Shown: positions 25,931 to 38,796 of the stretch, piece after piece
Numbering within the stretch: the first letter of the stretch is position 1
Layout: each line of letters starts with the position of its first letter
From: Megaleporinus macrocephalus
Lineage: Eukaryota > Chordata > Actinopteri > Characiformes > Anostomidae
Assembly: GCA_021613375.1 (NCBI GenBank)
Contig: CM038704.1
Coordinates: 36,177,162 to 36,241,161, forward strand
DNA: 64,000 bases
Direction of reading: 5' to 3'
Program-made: the position numbers and the translations under genes
The notes under the pieces: generated by a model
What the model saw: only the letters and a program-made list of their open reading frames with translations
What the model was told of the DNA's origin: nothing
Databases searched by the model: none

Positions 25931-27909
25931 AACACTATCAGCTAAACGTTTTACACTACCAGCCAAACGTTTTACTACACTACCAAACGTTTTAGTACAC
26001 TACCAGCCAAACGTTTTAGTACACTACCAATTAAAACGTTTTAGTACACTACCAGCCAAACGTTTTAGTACACTACCGGCCAAACGTTTTAGTACACTAC
26101 CGGTCAACAGTTTTACATACACTACCAGCCAAACGTTTTAGTACACTACCAGACAAACGTTTTAGTACACAACCAGCCAAACGTTTTACTACACTACCAG
26201 CCAAACGTTTTAGTACACTACCAGCCAAACGTTTTAGTACACTACCAGTCAAACGCTTTAGTACACTACCAGACAAAAGTTTTAGTACACTACCAGCCAA
26301 ACGTTTTAGTACACTACCAAGCCAAACGTTTTAGTACACTACCGGCCAAACGTTTTAGTACACTACCGGTCAACAGTTTTACATACACTACCAGCCAAAC
26401 GTTTTAGTACACTACCAGTCAAACGTTTTAGAACACTACCAGCCAAACGTTTTAGTACACTACCAGCCAAACGTTTTAGTACACTACCAGCCAAACGTTT
26501 TACTACACTACCAGCCAAACGTTTTAGAACACTACCAGCCAAACGTTTTAGAACACTACCAGCCAAACGTTTTAGAACACTACCAGCCAAACGTTTTAGT
26601 ACACTACCAGCCAAACGTTTTACTACACTACCAGCCAAACGTTTTAGAACACTACCAGCCAAACGTTTTAGATACACTACCAGCCAAACGTTTTAGAACA
26701 CTATCAGCCAAACGTTTTAGTACACTACCAGCCAAACGTTTTAGAACACTATCAGCCAAACGTTTTAGAACACTATCAGCTAAACGTTTTACACTACCAG
26801 CCAAACGTTTTACTACACTACCAGCCAAACGTTTTAGTACACTACCAATTAAAACGTTTTAGTACACTACCAGCCAAACGTTTTAGTACACTACCAGTCA
26901 AACGTTTTAGTACACTACCAGCCAAACGTTTTAGTACACTACCAGTCAAACGTTTTAGTACACTACCAGCCAAACGTTTTACTACACTACCAGCCAAACG
27001 TTTTAGTACACTACCAGCCAAACGTTTTAGTACACTACCAGTCAAACGTTTGAGAACACTACCAGCCAAACGTTTGAGTACACTACCAGACAAACGTTTT
27101 AGTACACTACCAGCCAAACGTTTTACTACATTACCAGCCAAACGTTTTAGTACACTGCCAGTCAAACGTTTTACTACACTACCAGCCAAACGTTTAAGTA
27201 CACTACCAGCCAAACGTTTTACTACATTACCAGCCAAACGTTTTACTACACTACCAGCCAAACGTTTTACTACACTACCAGCCAAACGTTTTAGTACACT
27301 ACCAGCCAAACGTTTTAGTACACTACCAGTCAAACGGTTTAGATCACTACCAGTCAAACGTTTTACCACACTACCAGCCAAACGTTTTACTACACTACCA
27401 GTCAAACGTTTTACTACACTACCAGTCAAACGTTTTACCACACTACCAGCCAAACGTTTTACTACACTACCAGTCAAACGTTTTACTACACTACCAGTCA
27501 AACGTTTTAGTACACTACCAGCCAACGTTTTAGTACACTACCAGCCAAACGTTTTAGTACACTACCAGCCAAACGTTTTAGTACACTACCAGCCAAACGT
27601 TTTACTACACTACCAGCCAAACGTTTTAGTACACTACCAGCCAAACGTTTTAGTACACTACCAGTCAAACGTTTTAGTACACTACCAGCCAAACGTTTTA
27701 GTACACTACCAGCCAAACGTTTCAGTACACTACCAGCCAAATGTTTTACTACACTACCAGCCAAACGTTTTAGTACACTACCAGTCAAACGTTTTAGTAC
27801 ACTACCAGCCAAACATTTTAGTACACTACCAGCCAAACGTTTTAGTACACTACCAGTCAAACGTTTTAGAACACTACCAGCCAAACGTTTCAGTACACTA
27901 CCAGTCAAA

Positions 27910-27998
27910 CAGAAATGCTATATAGTTAAAGTTAATCCAATACTTAATAGAACTGTAGAATATGTGCTATTAGTTTTTTGCTTTTTTGATACATGTAG
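27910..27998. repeat. 89-bp satellite spacer, copy 4
   Basis: Same sequence. Followed by only 469 bp of monomers before copy 5. Confidence 0.95.
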
Positions 27999-28467
27999 AA
28001 CACTATCAGCTAAACGTTTTACACTACCAGCCAAACGTTTTACTACACTACCAGTCAAACGTTTTAGTACACTACCAGCCAAACGTTTTAGTACACTACC
28101 AGTCAAACGTTTTACTACACTACCAGCCAAACGTTTTAGTACACTACCAGTCAAACGTTTTAGTACACTACCAGTCAAACGTTTTACTACACTACCAGCC
28201 AAACGTTTTAGTACACTACCAGCCAAACGTTTTAGTACACTACCAGCCAAACGTTTCAGTACACTACCAGCCAAACGTTTCAGTACACTACCAGCCAAAT
28301 GTTTTACTACACTACCAGCCAAACGTTTTAGTACACTACCAGTCAAACGTTTTAGTACACTACCAGCCAAACATTTTAGTACACTACCAGCCAAACGTTT
28401 TAGTACACTACCAGTCAAACGTTTTAGAACACTACCAGCCAAACGTTTCAGTACACTACCAGTCAAA

Positions 28468-28556
28468 CAGAAATGCTATATAGTTAAAGTTAATCCAATA
28501 CTTAATAGAACTGTAGAATATGTGCTATTAGTTTTTTGCTTTTTTGATACATGTAG
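28468..28556. repeat. 89-bp satellite spacer, copy 5
   Basis: Same sequence. It opens higher-order unit B. Confidence 0.95.
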
Positions 28557-31261
28557 AACACTATCAGCTAAACGTTTTACACTACCAGCCAAACGTTTTA
28601 CTACACTACCAGTCAAACGTTTTAGTACACTACCAGCCAAACGTTTTAGTACACTACCAATTAAAACGTTTTAGTACACTACCAGCCAAACGTTTTAGTA
28701 CACTACCAGTCAAACGTTTGAGTACACTACCAGCCAAACGTTTTAGTACACTACCAGCCAAACGTTTTAGTACACTACCAGACAAACGTTTTAGAACACT
28801 ACCAGCCTACCGTTTTAGTACACTACCAGCCAAACGTTTTAGTACACTACCAGTCAAACGCTTTAGTACACTACCAGACAAACGTTTTACTACACTACCA
28901 GCCAAACATTTTAGTACACTACCAGCCAAACGTTTTAGTACACTACCGGCCAAACGTTTTAGTACACTACCGGTCAACAGTTTTACATACACTACCAGCC
29001 AAACGTTTTAGTACACTACCAGACAAACGTTTTAGTACACTACCAGCCAAACGTTTTAGTACACTACCAGTCAAACGTTTTAGTACACTACCGGCCAAAC
29101 GTTTTAGTACACTACCGGTCAACAGTTTTACATACACTACCAGCCAAACGTTTTACTACACTACCAGCCAAACGTTTTAGTACACTACCAGCCAAACGTT
29201 TTAGTACACTACCAGTCAAACGCTTTAGTACACTACCAGACAAACGTTTTACTACACTACCAGCCAAACGTTTTAGTACACTATCAGCCAAACGTTTTAG
29301 TACACTACCGGCCAAACGTTTTAGTACACTACCGGTCAACAGTTTTACATACACTACCAGCCAAACGTTTTAGAACACTACCAGCCAAACGTTTTAGTAC
29401 ACTACCAGCCAAACGTTTTAGTACACTACCAGCCAAACGTTTTACTACACTACCAGCCAAACGTTTTAGAACACTACCAGCCAAACGTTTTAGAACACTA
29501 CCAGCCAAACGTTTTAGTACACTACCAGCCAAACGTTTTACTACACTACCAGCCAAACGTTTTAGTACACTACCAGACAAACGTTTTAGTACACTACCGG
29601 CCAAACGTTTTAGTACACTACCGGTCAACAGTTTTACATACACTACCAGCCAAACGTTTTACTACACTACCAGCCAAACGTTTTAGTACACTACCAGCCA
29701 AACGTTTTAGTACACTACCAGTCAAACGCTTTAGTACACTACCAGACAAACGTTTTACTACACTACCAGCCAAACGTTTTAGTACACTACCAGCCAAACG
29801 TTTTAGTACACTACCGGCCAAACGTTTTAGTACACTACCGGCCAAACGTTTTAGTACACTACCGGTCAACAGTTTTACATACACTACCAGCCAAACGTTT
29901 TAGTACACTACCAGTCAAACGTTTTAGAACACTACCAGCCAAACGTTTTAGTACACTACCAGCCAAACGTTTTAGTACACTACCAGCCAAACGTTTTACT
30001 ACACTACCAGCCAAACGTTTTAGAACACTACCAGCCAAACGTTTTAGTACACTACCAGCCAAACGTTTTACTACACTACCAGCCAAACGTTTTAGAACAC
30101 TACCAGCCAAACGTTTTAGATACACTACCAGCCAAACGTTTTAGAACACTATCAGCCAAACGTTTTAGTACACTATCAGCCAAACGTTTTAGTACACTAC
30201 CAGCCAAACGTTTTAGAACACTATCAGCCAAACGTTTTAGAACACTATCAGCTAAACGTTTTACACTACCAGCCAAACGTTTTACTACACTACCAGCCAA
30301 ACGTTTTAGTACACTACCAATTAAAACGTTTTAGTACACTACCAGCCAAACGTTTTAGTACACTACCAGTCAAACGTTTTACTACACTACCAGCCAAACG
30401 TTTTAGTACACTACCAGTCAAACGTTTTACTACACTACCAGCCAAACGTTTTAGTACACTACCAGCCAAACGTTTTAGTACACTACCAGTCAAACGTTTG
30501 AGAACACTACCAGCCAAACGTTTGAGTACACTACCAGTCAAACGTTTTAGTACACTACCAGCCAAACGTTTTACTACATTACCAGCCAAACGTTTTAGTA
30601 CACTGCCAGTCAAACGTTTTACTACACTACCAGCCAAACGTTTAAGTACACTACCAGCCAAACGTTTTACTACATTACCAGCCAAACGTTTTACTACACT
30701 ACCAGCCAAACGTTTTACTACACTACCAGCCAAACGTTTTAGTACACTACCAGCCAAACGTTTTAGTACACTACCAGCCAAACGGTTTAGATCACTACCA
30801 GTCAAACGTTTTACCACACTACCAGCCAAACGTTTTACTACACTACCAGTCAAACGTTTTAGTACACTACCAGTCAAACGTTTTAGTACAATACCAGCCA
30901 ACGTTTTAGTACACTACCAGCCAAACGTTTTAGTACACTACCAGCCAAACGTTTTAGTACACTACCAGCCAAACGTTTTACTACACTACCAGCCAAACGT
31001 TTTAGTACACTACCAGTCAAACGTTTTAGTACACTACCAGCCAAACGTTTTAGTACACTACCAGCCAAACGTTTCAGTACACTACCAGCCAAATGTTTTA
31101 CTACACTACCAGCCAAACGTTTTAGTACACTACCAGTCAAACGTTTTAGTACACTACCAGCCAAACATTTTAGTACACTACCAGCCAAACGTTTTAGTAC
31201 ACTACCAGTCAAACGTTTTAGAACACTACCAGCCAAACGTTTCAGTACACTACCAGTCAAA

Positions 31262-31350
31262 CAGAAATGCTATATAGTTAAAGTTAATCCAATACTTAAT
31301 AGAACTGTAGAATATGTGCTATTAGTTTTTTGCTTTTTTGATACATGTAG
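31262..31350. repeat. 89-bp satellite spacer, copy 6
   Basis: Same sequence. Counterpart of copy 3 in unit B. Confidence 0.95.
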
Positions 31351-33321
31351 AACACTATCAGCTAAACGTTTTACACTACCAGCCAAACGTTTTACTACAC
31401 TACCAAACGTTTTAGTACACTACCAGCCAAACGTTTTAGTACACTACCAATTAAAACGTTTTAGTACACTACCAGCCAAACGTTTTAGTACACTACCGGC
31501 CAAACGTTTTAGTACACTACCGGTCAACAGTTTTACATACACTACCAGCCAAACGTTTTAGTACACTACCAGACAAACGTTTTAGTACACAACCAGCCAA
31601 ACGTTTTACTACACTACCAGCCAAACGTTTTAGTACACTACCAGCCAAACGTTTTAGTACACTACCAGTCAAACGCTTTAGTACACTACCAGACAAAAGT
31701 TTTAGTACACTACCAGCCAAACGTTTTAGTACACTACCAAGCCAAACGTTTTAGTACACTACCGGCCAAACGTTTTAGTACACTACCGGTCAACAGTTTT
31801 ACATACACTACCAGCCAAACGTTTTAGTACACTACCAGCCAAACGTTTTAGAAAACTACCAGCCAAACGTTTTAGTACACTACCAGCCAAACGTTTTAGT
31901 ACACTACCAGTTTTAGTACACTACCCGTCAACTGTTTTAGAACACTACCAGCCAAACTTTTTAGAACACTACCAGCCAAACGTTTTAGAACACTACCAGC
32001 CAAATGTTTTAGTACACTACCAGCCAAACGTTTTGGTACACTACCAGCCAAACGTTTTAGAACACTACCAGCCAAACGTTTTAGTACACTACCAGCCAAA
32101 CGTTTTAGAACACTATCAGCCAAACGTTTTAGTACACTACCAGCCAAACGTTTTAGAACACTATCAGCCAAACGTTTTAGAACACTATCAGCTAAACGTT
32201 TTACACTACCAGCCAAACGTTTTACTACACTACCAGCCAAACGTTTTAGTACACTACCAATTAAAACGTTTTAGTACACTACCAGCCAAACGTTTTAGTA
32301 CACTACCAGTCAAACGTTTTAGTACACTACCAGCCAAACGTTTTAGTACACTACCAGTCAAACGTTTTAGTACACTACCAGCCAAACGTTTTACTACACT
32401 ACCAGCCAAACGTTTTAGTACACTACCAGCCAAACGTTTTAGTACACTACCAGTCAAACGTTTGAGAACACTACCAGCCAAACGTTTGAGTACACTACCA
32501 GACAAACGTTTTAGTACACTACCAGCCAAACGTTTTACTACATTACCAGCCAAACGTTTTAGTACACTGCCAGTCAAACGTTTTACTACACTACCAGCCA
32601 AACGTTTAAGTACACTACCAGCCAAACGTTTTACTACATTACCAGCCAAACGTTTTACTACACTACCAGCCAAACGTTTTACTACACTACCAGCCAAACG
32701 TTTTAGTACACTACCAGCCAAACGTTTTAGTACACTACCAGTCAAACGGTTTAGATCACTACCAGTCAAACGTTTTACCACACTACCAGCCAAACGTTTT
32801 ACTACACTACCAGTCAAACGTTTTACTACACTACCAGTCAAACGTTTTACCACACTACCAGCCAAACGTTTTACTACACTACCAGTCAAACGTTTTACTA
32901 CACTACCAGTCAAACGTTTTAGTACACTACCAGCCAACGTTTTAGTACACTACCAGCCAAACGTTTTAGTACACTACCAGCCAAACGTTTTAGTACACTA
33001 CCAGCCAAACGTTTTACTACACTACCAGCCAAACGTTTTAGTACACTACCAGCCAAACGTTTTAGTACACTACCAGTCAAACGTTTTAGTACACTACCAG
33101 CCAAACGTTTTAGTACACTACCAGCCAAACGTTTCAGTACACTACCAGCCAAATGTTTTACTACACTACCAGCCAAACGTTTTAGTACACTACCAGTCAA
33201 ACGTTTTAGTACACTACCAGCCAAACATTTTAGTACACTACCAGCCAAACGTTTTAGTACACTACCAGTCAAACGTTTTAGAACACTACCAGCCAAACGT
33301 TTCAGTACACTACCAGTCAAA

Positions 33322-33409
33322 CAGAAATGCTATATAGTTAAAGTTAATCCAATACTTAATAGAACTGTAGAATATGTGCTATTAGTTTTTTGCTTTTTGA
33401 TACATGTAG
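33322..33409. repeat. Satellite spacer, copy 7 (88 bp)
   Basis: Same sequence with one T fewer in the final T-run (GCTTTTTGATAC instead of GCTTTTTTGATAC). Counterpart of copy 4. Confidence 0.95.
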
Positions 33410-34119
33410 AACACTATCAGCTAAACGTTTTACACTACCAGCCAAACGTTTTACTACACTACCAGTCAAACGTTTTAGTACACTACCAGCCAAACGTTTT
33501 AGTACACTACCAGTCAAACGTTTTACTACACTACCAGCCAAACGTTTTAGTACACTACCAGTCAAACGTTTTAGTACACTACCAGTCAAACGTTTTAGTA
33601 CACTACCAGCCAAAAGTTTTAGTACACTACCAGTCAAACGTTTTACTACACTACCAGCCAAACGTTTTAGAACACTACCAGCCAAACGTTTTAGTACACT
33701 ACCAGCCAAACGTTTTACTACACTACCAGCCAAACGTTTTAGAACACTACCAGCCAAACTTTTTAGAACACTACCAGCCAAACGTTTTAGAACACTACCA
33801 GCCAAATGTTTTAGTACACTACCAGCCAAACGTTTTACTACACTACCAGCCAAACGTTTTAGAACACTACCAGCCAAACGTTTTAGATACACTACCAGCC
33901 AAACGTTTCAGTACACTACCAGCCAAATGTTTTACTACACTACCAGCCAAACGTTTTAGTACACTACCAGTCAAACGTTTTAGTACACTACCAGTCAAAC
34001 GTTTTAGTACACTACCAGCCAAACATTTTAGTACACTACCAGCCAAACGTTTTAGTACACTACCAGTCAAACGTTTTAGAACACTACCAGCCAAACGTTT
34101 CAGTACACTACCAGTCAAA

Positions 34120-34208
34120 CAGAAATGCTATATAGTTAAAGTTAATCCAATACTTAATAGAACTGTAGAATATGTGCTATTAGTTTTTTGCTTTTTTGAT
34201 ACATGTAG
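34120..34208. repeat. Satellite right flank, identical to the spacers (copy 8)
   Basis: The array ends here. The same 89 bp occurs once more but runs on into unique sequence (ATGTGATTTTGACAAC) instead of a new monomer. This makes it the likely original flank from which the internal spacers were copied. Confidence 0.9.
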
Positions 34209-36187
34209 ATGTGATTTTGACAACAAATTACTACCATTAATAATTTGATAACTGTAAATAGTCAGATCAAGGTAACTGTGTTGTTAAAGCTTATACATGG
34301 TATGAATCTTATGTCCCCTACTAGTTTGTGATTTTTGTTAGTAGTTAACTTTGTTTGTGTTTTATAAGGCTCAGTACTCCGAACTCCACTAAGTGCATTT
34401 TCTAGTAACAGATATGAATGGCAAAAATGTACAAGAGTTTAAATTGATCATTTAAAACTGGTGCTGTTGATCTGCATACTTGTGATCAGCTTGCAAGTGA
34501 TAACCAGTGTGAACGCAGAGTTTGTTTATATAGAAATCTCATATTGGCAAACCAGCTAAAAGATAATACCTATAGTTACCTATAGTTACCTATTAAATAG
34601 TTATCTCATTGCTCTTAGTTAGATTTAAAAACAGTTTGCTCATGTCTGTGGGCGAAATGCTTCAGCAAGCGTTGGCTCCCTCAGTCTGTATCGGTGATCT
34701 TTAAACATCCCTTGCATGAGCCTGCCCTGACTGTCAGCTACGTATAAGAAATAATTCCATATTTCGCTTTGAGGGTCTATTTTCTCCACAAGCTCAGATA
34801 TATGACTGTGTTTAATCTATAGAACAGTGAGTGTGTTAGCCTAGTGATAATAGTATTGGAAACTGAATAAGGGCACTAGCATAATCACTGTGGTCGGTAA
34901 TTTTCTAGCTTGTCCATCAAATTCTGACATTTACAGTCCAACCTGAAGCCCTAGCTCTGATAGTCAAAGTCTGAACTCAATCAGTGGCTACTATCATACT
35001 GCTATCACATATCAGCATGTTCATCTGAGCATTTCCTTTAAAAAGACAAAAAGTACAACAACTCACTCTGAAAGAAGAAGAAACATTACAGGTAAACACA
35101 CACACACACACATACACACACACACACACATACACACACACACAGAGGTATAAAAGATCTAAACTTTGATGCAGAACAAAGCTCGCTAGAGTAATCACTA
35201 ATAAAGTAGCTGTAAGCAAATCTCTATTTGCATTGCAAAGCAGCAAAAGAACCAGAGTCTGTAAAACTCATTAAAAAGCAAGGCATGATCATTCAGAGAA
35301 TCATAAGGAAAAAGCAAAAAATAAACAAATAATTAAATTACAACTAACAAATAAACAAACAAATAAATAAATAAGCAGTTCTGCTCATGCTGGAAGCCAA
35401 ATTTTAGCAGTTGGACTGGCAGAAGAGAAAAGTGACGGATTATGAGACAGAACAAAAGCCCAAGAAAACTGACAGTAATGTAAGAAAATCCACTTTCAGA
35501 AAAGTTAAATAAACAAGACGATCAAAAAACAAGCAAAGAAAAAAAAAAGTGCACTTATCTTCAAACTTTCTCCCAGACTGGAAATGTAGAGTCTGTCTTT
35601 ATTAAGCTGAATCTAGTACTGTATAACTATCCAGTTAAACACTGCATTTACTCAACCATCAATGGGCTTTTATTATGAACCATTCTATGATGATTTTACG
35701 TTATCAATGCAGTTAGAGAGCCAAAATATGAATAATGCTACATGCAGCTCATATACTAAGACTATTTCACCAAACTACCCCACATAAACCAGTGAGCTCT
35801 GTCCAGCAGTTTTAAGGCATTGACACACCAGTAATGTGCCAGTATAACTGACCAAAAATAACCAGCTGACCAAGAACCAAACATGATTTTTCTGCACAGT
35901 GACATTGTTTCATTCGCTCTCTGTTCTATTTTTGTGAACTTTCACCAGCAACAAAAACTTATTGACCAATCACAGTTATTGCTGCTGCTGGCATGGTGAC
36001 AACCAAGATAACACACCAGCAGCTCCTGCATGAGGTGGAGAAACTCTCCCATGTTGTTGTACTTTTCCCCAAACAGGAAGCATCATGTTTGCCTGAGGCA
36101 TAAGGGGCAAAATAATTGACCTTTAGTGATACAGGTAATATAAATTCTGAAAATATTAGATTAAATTCCGACCAATTTGATCATGAG
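34209..36187. other. Non-coding stretch with a (CA)n tract
   Basis: No gene was recognised. A (CA)n microsatellite with CATA interruptions lies at 35094-35144. A short CTATAGTTAC triplication lies near 34570-34595. Confidence 0.55.
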
Positions 36188-36221
36188 GAAAAAAAATAAA
36201 AAAAATAAAAAAAATAAAAGT

Positions 36222-36252
<31 letters not shown>

Positions 36253-36283
36253 CGGCCTCAAAAACGCTGATCGTCCATCTCTA
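36188..36283. repeat. A-rich/(AT)n tract and possible hAT-like end
   Basis: Repeats of AAAAAAAT and then (AT)n run to about 36252. Next comes TATCGGCCTC, AAAAACGCTGATCG and TCCATCTCTA, similar to the AGAGATGGACCGATC ends of some fish hAT-like elements read in reverse. The other end was not found. Confidence 0.4.
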
Positions 36284-37606
36284 ATATATATATAGTTGCT
36301 GGTGTTGTTCTGTTAAATTCTGTTAAAGTATTAATAATAGACTTGCTCTCAGCGTGGAAGTGTGTTAAAGTATGCTTCTGTAGCACTGTTTGCATTTTGA
36401 CTTCTAAACAAAACCTCACAATTCAGAGGACACAGTGATACTCCCCCCCCCAAAAATAGAGAAAATCTGCTTAGACCCGGAATTCCTAATTTGGGCACGA
36501 CAGCATCTACAGAAGAGGCACGACTTCAGAGATCTATATCACAGACATGAAACCCCAAATATGAGAGGCATTTCCGGTTCCTCGCAATTGCAGTGAAAAA
36601 CACATATGAAAGCGGTGATTCACTGAAGTGATTCAGTATTGATTGATAACCCCCGGGCCACAACCTTCAGAGAGGCTTTATCAGCCTTATCAATTATCCA
36701 GCAGGAAAGAGACGCAGGCTCTAAACGACTGAACACTTAATGCAAGCAGTCACACACAGAGCCCAGAAACTGAAGCTGGCACAGAACACATCCTGCTCAA
36801 AATCTGCACAGCTAATACTGGCTAATTTGCTCATAGCGTTATTATTAGACTAATTATTATGATTATTCATTGATTTAAAGAGATATTTGATTTGAAGTAG
36901 TTGATCAGCAAAGACATGTATTGTGTGCTGCTTGGGTTTAAGCACTGAAGCCACAAGGCTAATGCAGTAATGGGGTGCTTTGTACACTAATTAGCATGAC
37001 ACTAACTGCATGCCTGAATCAAATTAAAAGCGAGTAGCACTAAAGAAACATCTGTATAACTGAGGGTTTGAGATGTAAACAGAGTGATTTACAGTGGTTT
37101 AGTGTGAAATGGTTCAGATGCTCTTCACAGTGGTGGTGATGAAAAGCAGGTAACATCAGGTCTACAACACAAATACAGATATTTTATTTCAATAATAAAT
37201 GACAGTTGTGCCCCACAATGCTATCTATGTATTCATCCACTAAAAACTGATTTTAAGGTCAATCTCTTCCCAAGTCTATTAAAGAACAACAAAAAACAAT
37301 CATCAGGCAACATATTCTCAACCATTTCAACCATGGAGCAACTTTCTGTGAGGGAGCTTATGGAGGTGGAAGTCTGGTTCTTAATACTGCCACTGTGAAC
37401 AATTCTGACTTCACACAAAACCACTCTGAACGACTGTTTACAGCCTAAAAATGATGAAAATCTGGTGCCAGTCTAGTTCAACATAGCATGTCCATATGAC
37501 TCAAGTGATAAAAAGTGTTCTTAGCCTGGTTCTTTCAGTTCCAGCAAAATAAGTAAATAAATAAATAAACTGAAAAAGCAGTACTGATGATATGCTCAGT
37601 AAAGAA
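36284..37606. other. Non-coding stretch, nothing recognised
   Basis: No gene or clear repeat was recognised, apart from a C8 run at 36443-36450. Confidence 0.5.
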
Positions 37607-37690
37607 TAGGGTCGTCACAATACCAGAATTCTAACTTCGATACTGATAGCAATTGTAGTATCGCGATTCTCAATACTAAAACAATACTTC
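37607..37690 (+). mobile_element. hAT-like left end (candidate)
   Basis: TAGGGTCGTCACAATACCAG followed by GATACTGATAG and GTATCGCGATTCTCAATAC resembles fish hAT-type ends rich in GATAC/GTATC words. A weak inverted partner (GATACTGATAAAGTATC, then ATTGGCCACCCT) lies at 40265-40308. If real, the LINE-like sequences between them inserted into this older element. Confidence 0.35.
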
Positions 37691-38297
37691 GAAGAAAAAA
37701 AATACAAAAGTCCTTCCTTGGTCTGAACGTTAAACACTAAACTTTTAATTAATTAAGCAGGCTACGTGCCTGATAGTCTATTTGCGATGGAAACCCAATT
37801 CTCACAGCAAGACGAGTAATAAGTTTACACTGACGCATAAACAGTTGGATTAGTAATCGCTAGTAAACACTTCTCAGCTCTGTGTTGAGGTCAGAGTGAT
37901 TGTCGGCTGAATGCTTAGCTGCTGGTGTTGCCTGGTTTTCACTGGAGAGGTTTATAACACCGCTGGTCTACTGGGTTTGTTGGTTGGGTTCCCGTCTTCA
38001 TCAGCGATGTAAACTAAATATGCCCACACTTCACTCCTCAAGCCCAGTTTATCAACAAATCACAGAGGTGAGAGAATATCTTTCACTTTGGGCGTTGGCG
38101 TGCTGTGGAGTGGAGTGGGCTACTACTTTCTCACTGCTACAGCTAACTTGAGTCTAATTAGTACACGTGATTTGATTTGCTTATTCAGAATATTGATTCA
38201 GTCGCTTAAGGCCACCACACATTGGATACGACACTCAGCACAGCTAAAATTACACACAGGAGCTAGTTATTAAGCTATATAAGCGAACTCTCTTGCG

Positions 38298-38455
38298 GTT
38301 TTTAACTGCAGACTGAAGACCTCTCTCTTTATAAAGCACTTATGAACATTAATCTACTAAACTATTGGTATAAACTGTAATTGCACTTTATCTTCTAGGA
38401 ACTCTGGCTAAGTATTGCACTTGTACTGTATGTAGTCTTGTATTTATTCTTTTCT
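38298..38455 (+). mobile_element. L2-type element, left part (interrupted)
   Basis: The sequence AACTGCAGACTGAAGAC, CTCTCTCTTTATAAAGCAC and later GCACTTGTACTGTATG resembles the 3' region of fish L2-type LINEs or their SINE partners. It stops at 38455, where a minus-strand LINE was inserted, and appears to resume at about 39956. Confidence 0.55.
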
Positions 38456-38752
38456 CAAGTCAAGTCAAGTGGGTTTTATCGTCATTTCAACTACATACAT
38501 AGTACACAGTGAAACGAAACAACGTTCCTCCAGGACCATGGTGCAACATAGACAGTGCATACAGACACAAGTGCAACACGAACAAACAAGTGTGGACAGA
38601 CAACACAACACAGTACAGACAGAGAATAATAAATAACTGCCGGTAGTGTGCAAATTGTGCAATGTGTAATAAATAGAGTCCAGTGAGGTAGTAGAGTTAT
38701 CAGTGCAATGCTTTGTGCAAAAATGCTTCCCTTTTTTATATCTGGGGTAAAT

Positions 38753-38796
<44 letters not shown>

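Larger units (their letters stand above)
22976..28467. repeat. Higher-order satellite unit A (5.49 kb)
   Basis: Delimited by 89-bp spacers and divided by two further spacers into segments of 2866, 2068 and 558 bp. It is repeated directly to its right as unit B. The conceptual translations of 23052-23519 and 28544-29011 are identical over 155 codons, so the duplication is recent or homogenised. Confidence 0.85.
15478..34119. repeat. 18.6-kb satellite of a 24-bp Tc1-end-like monomer
   Basis: About 750 head-to-tail copies of a 24-bp unit, most often CACTACCAGCCAAACGTTTT plus a 4-base linker (AGTA, ACTA or AGAA). Variants fall at fixed places: CCAGCC, CCAGTC, CCGGTC, CCGGCC, CCACCC or CCAGAC, and linkers AGTA, ACTA, AGAA, ACATA, AGATA. 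The CCGGTC form with a TTTTAGAACAC linker matches, but for one base, the start of a fish Tc1-like terminal repeat (TACACTACCGGTCAAAAGTT followed by TTAGAACAC). Seven internal copies of an 89-bp spacer interrupt it and an eighth follows it. Period 24 keeps all frames open for hundreds of codons on both strands. These frames are not genes. Confidence 0.97.
28468..34119. repeat. Higher-order satellite unit B (5.65 kb)
   Basis: Tandem copy of unit A with segments of 2794, 2060 and 798 bp. Offsets to unit A fall from 5492 through 5468 and 5420 to 5412 along the unit, mostly in 24-bp multiples, showing gains and losses of single monomers. The stretch 31850-32035 is irregular (a broken monomer at 31908 and CCCGTCAACTG at 31925) and differs from unit A. 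Confidence 0.85.

Noticed and set aside
15478..34119. CRISPR-like array of short direct repeats
   Set aside because: Repeats are contiguous without unique spacers, and the genome is a vertebrate's.
15478..34119. Centromeric satellite
   Set aside because: It is flanked within about 16 kb by sequence leading to rptor exons, is only 18.6 kb long, and has no CENP-B-box-like motif.
15389..34248. Dozens of open frames up to 434 codons (RFSTLPAK, VLVHYQPN and VLKRLAGS repeats) in the satellite
   Set aside because: A 24-bp period keeps several frames open on both strands at once. There is no start context, domain or splice signal, and frames shift wherever the monomer length changes.
34977..35246. 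Val/Cys-repeat minus-strand frame
   Set aside because: It comes from a (CA)n microsatellite.
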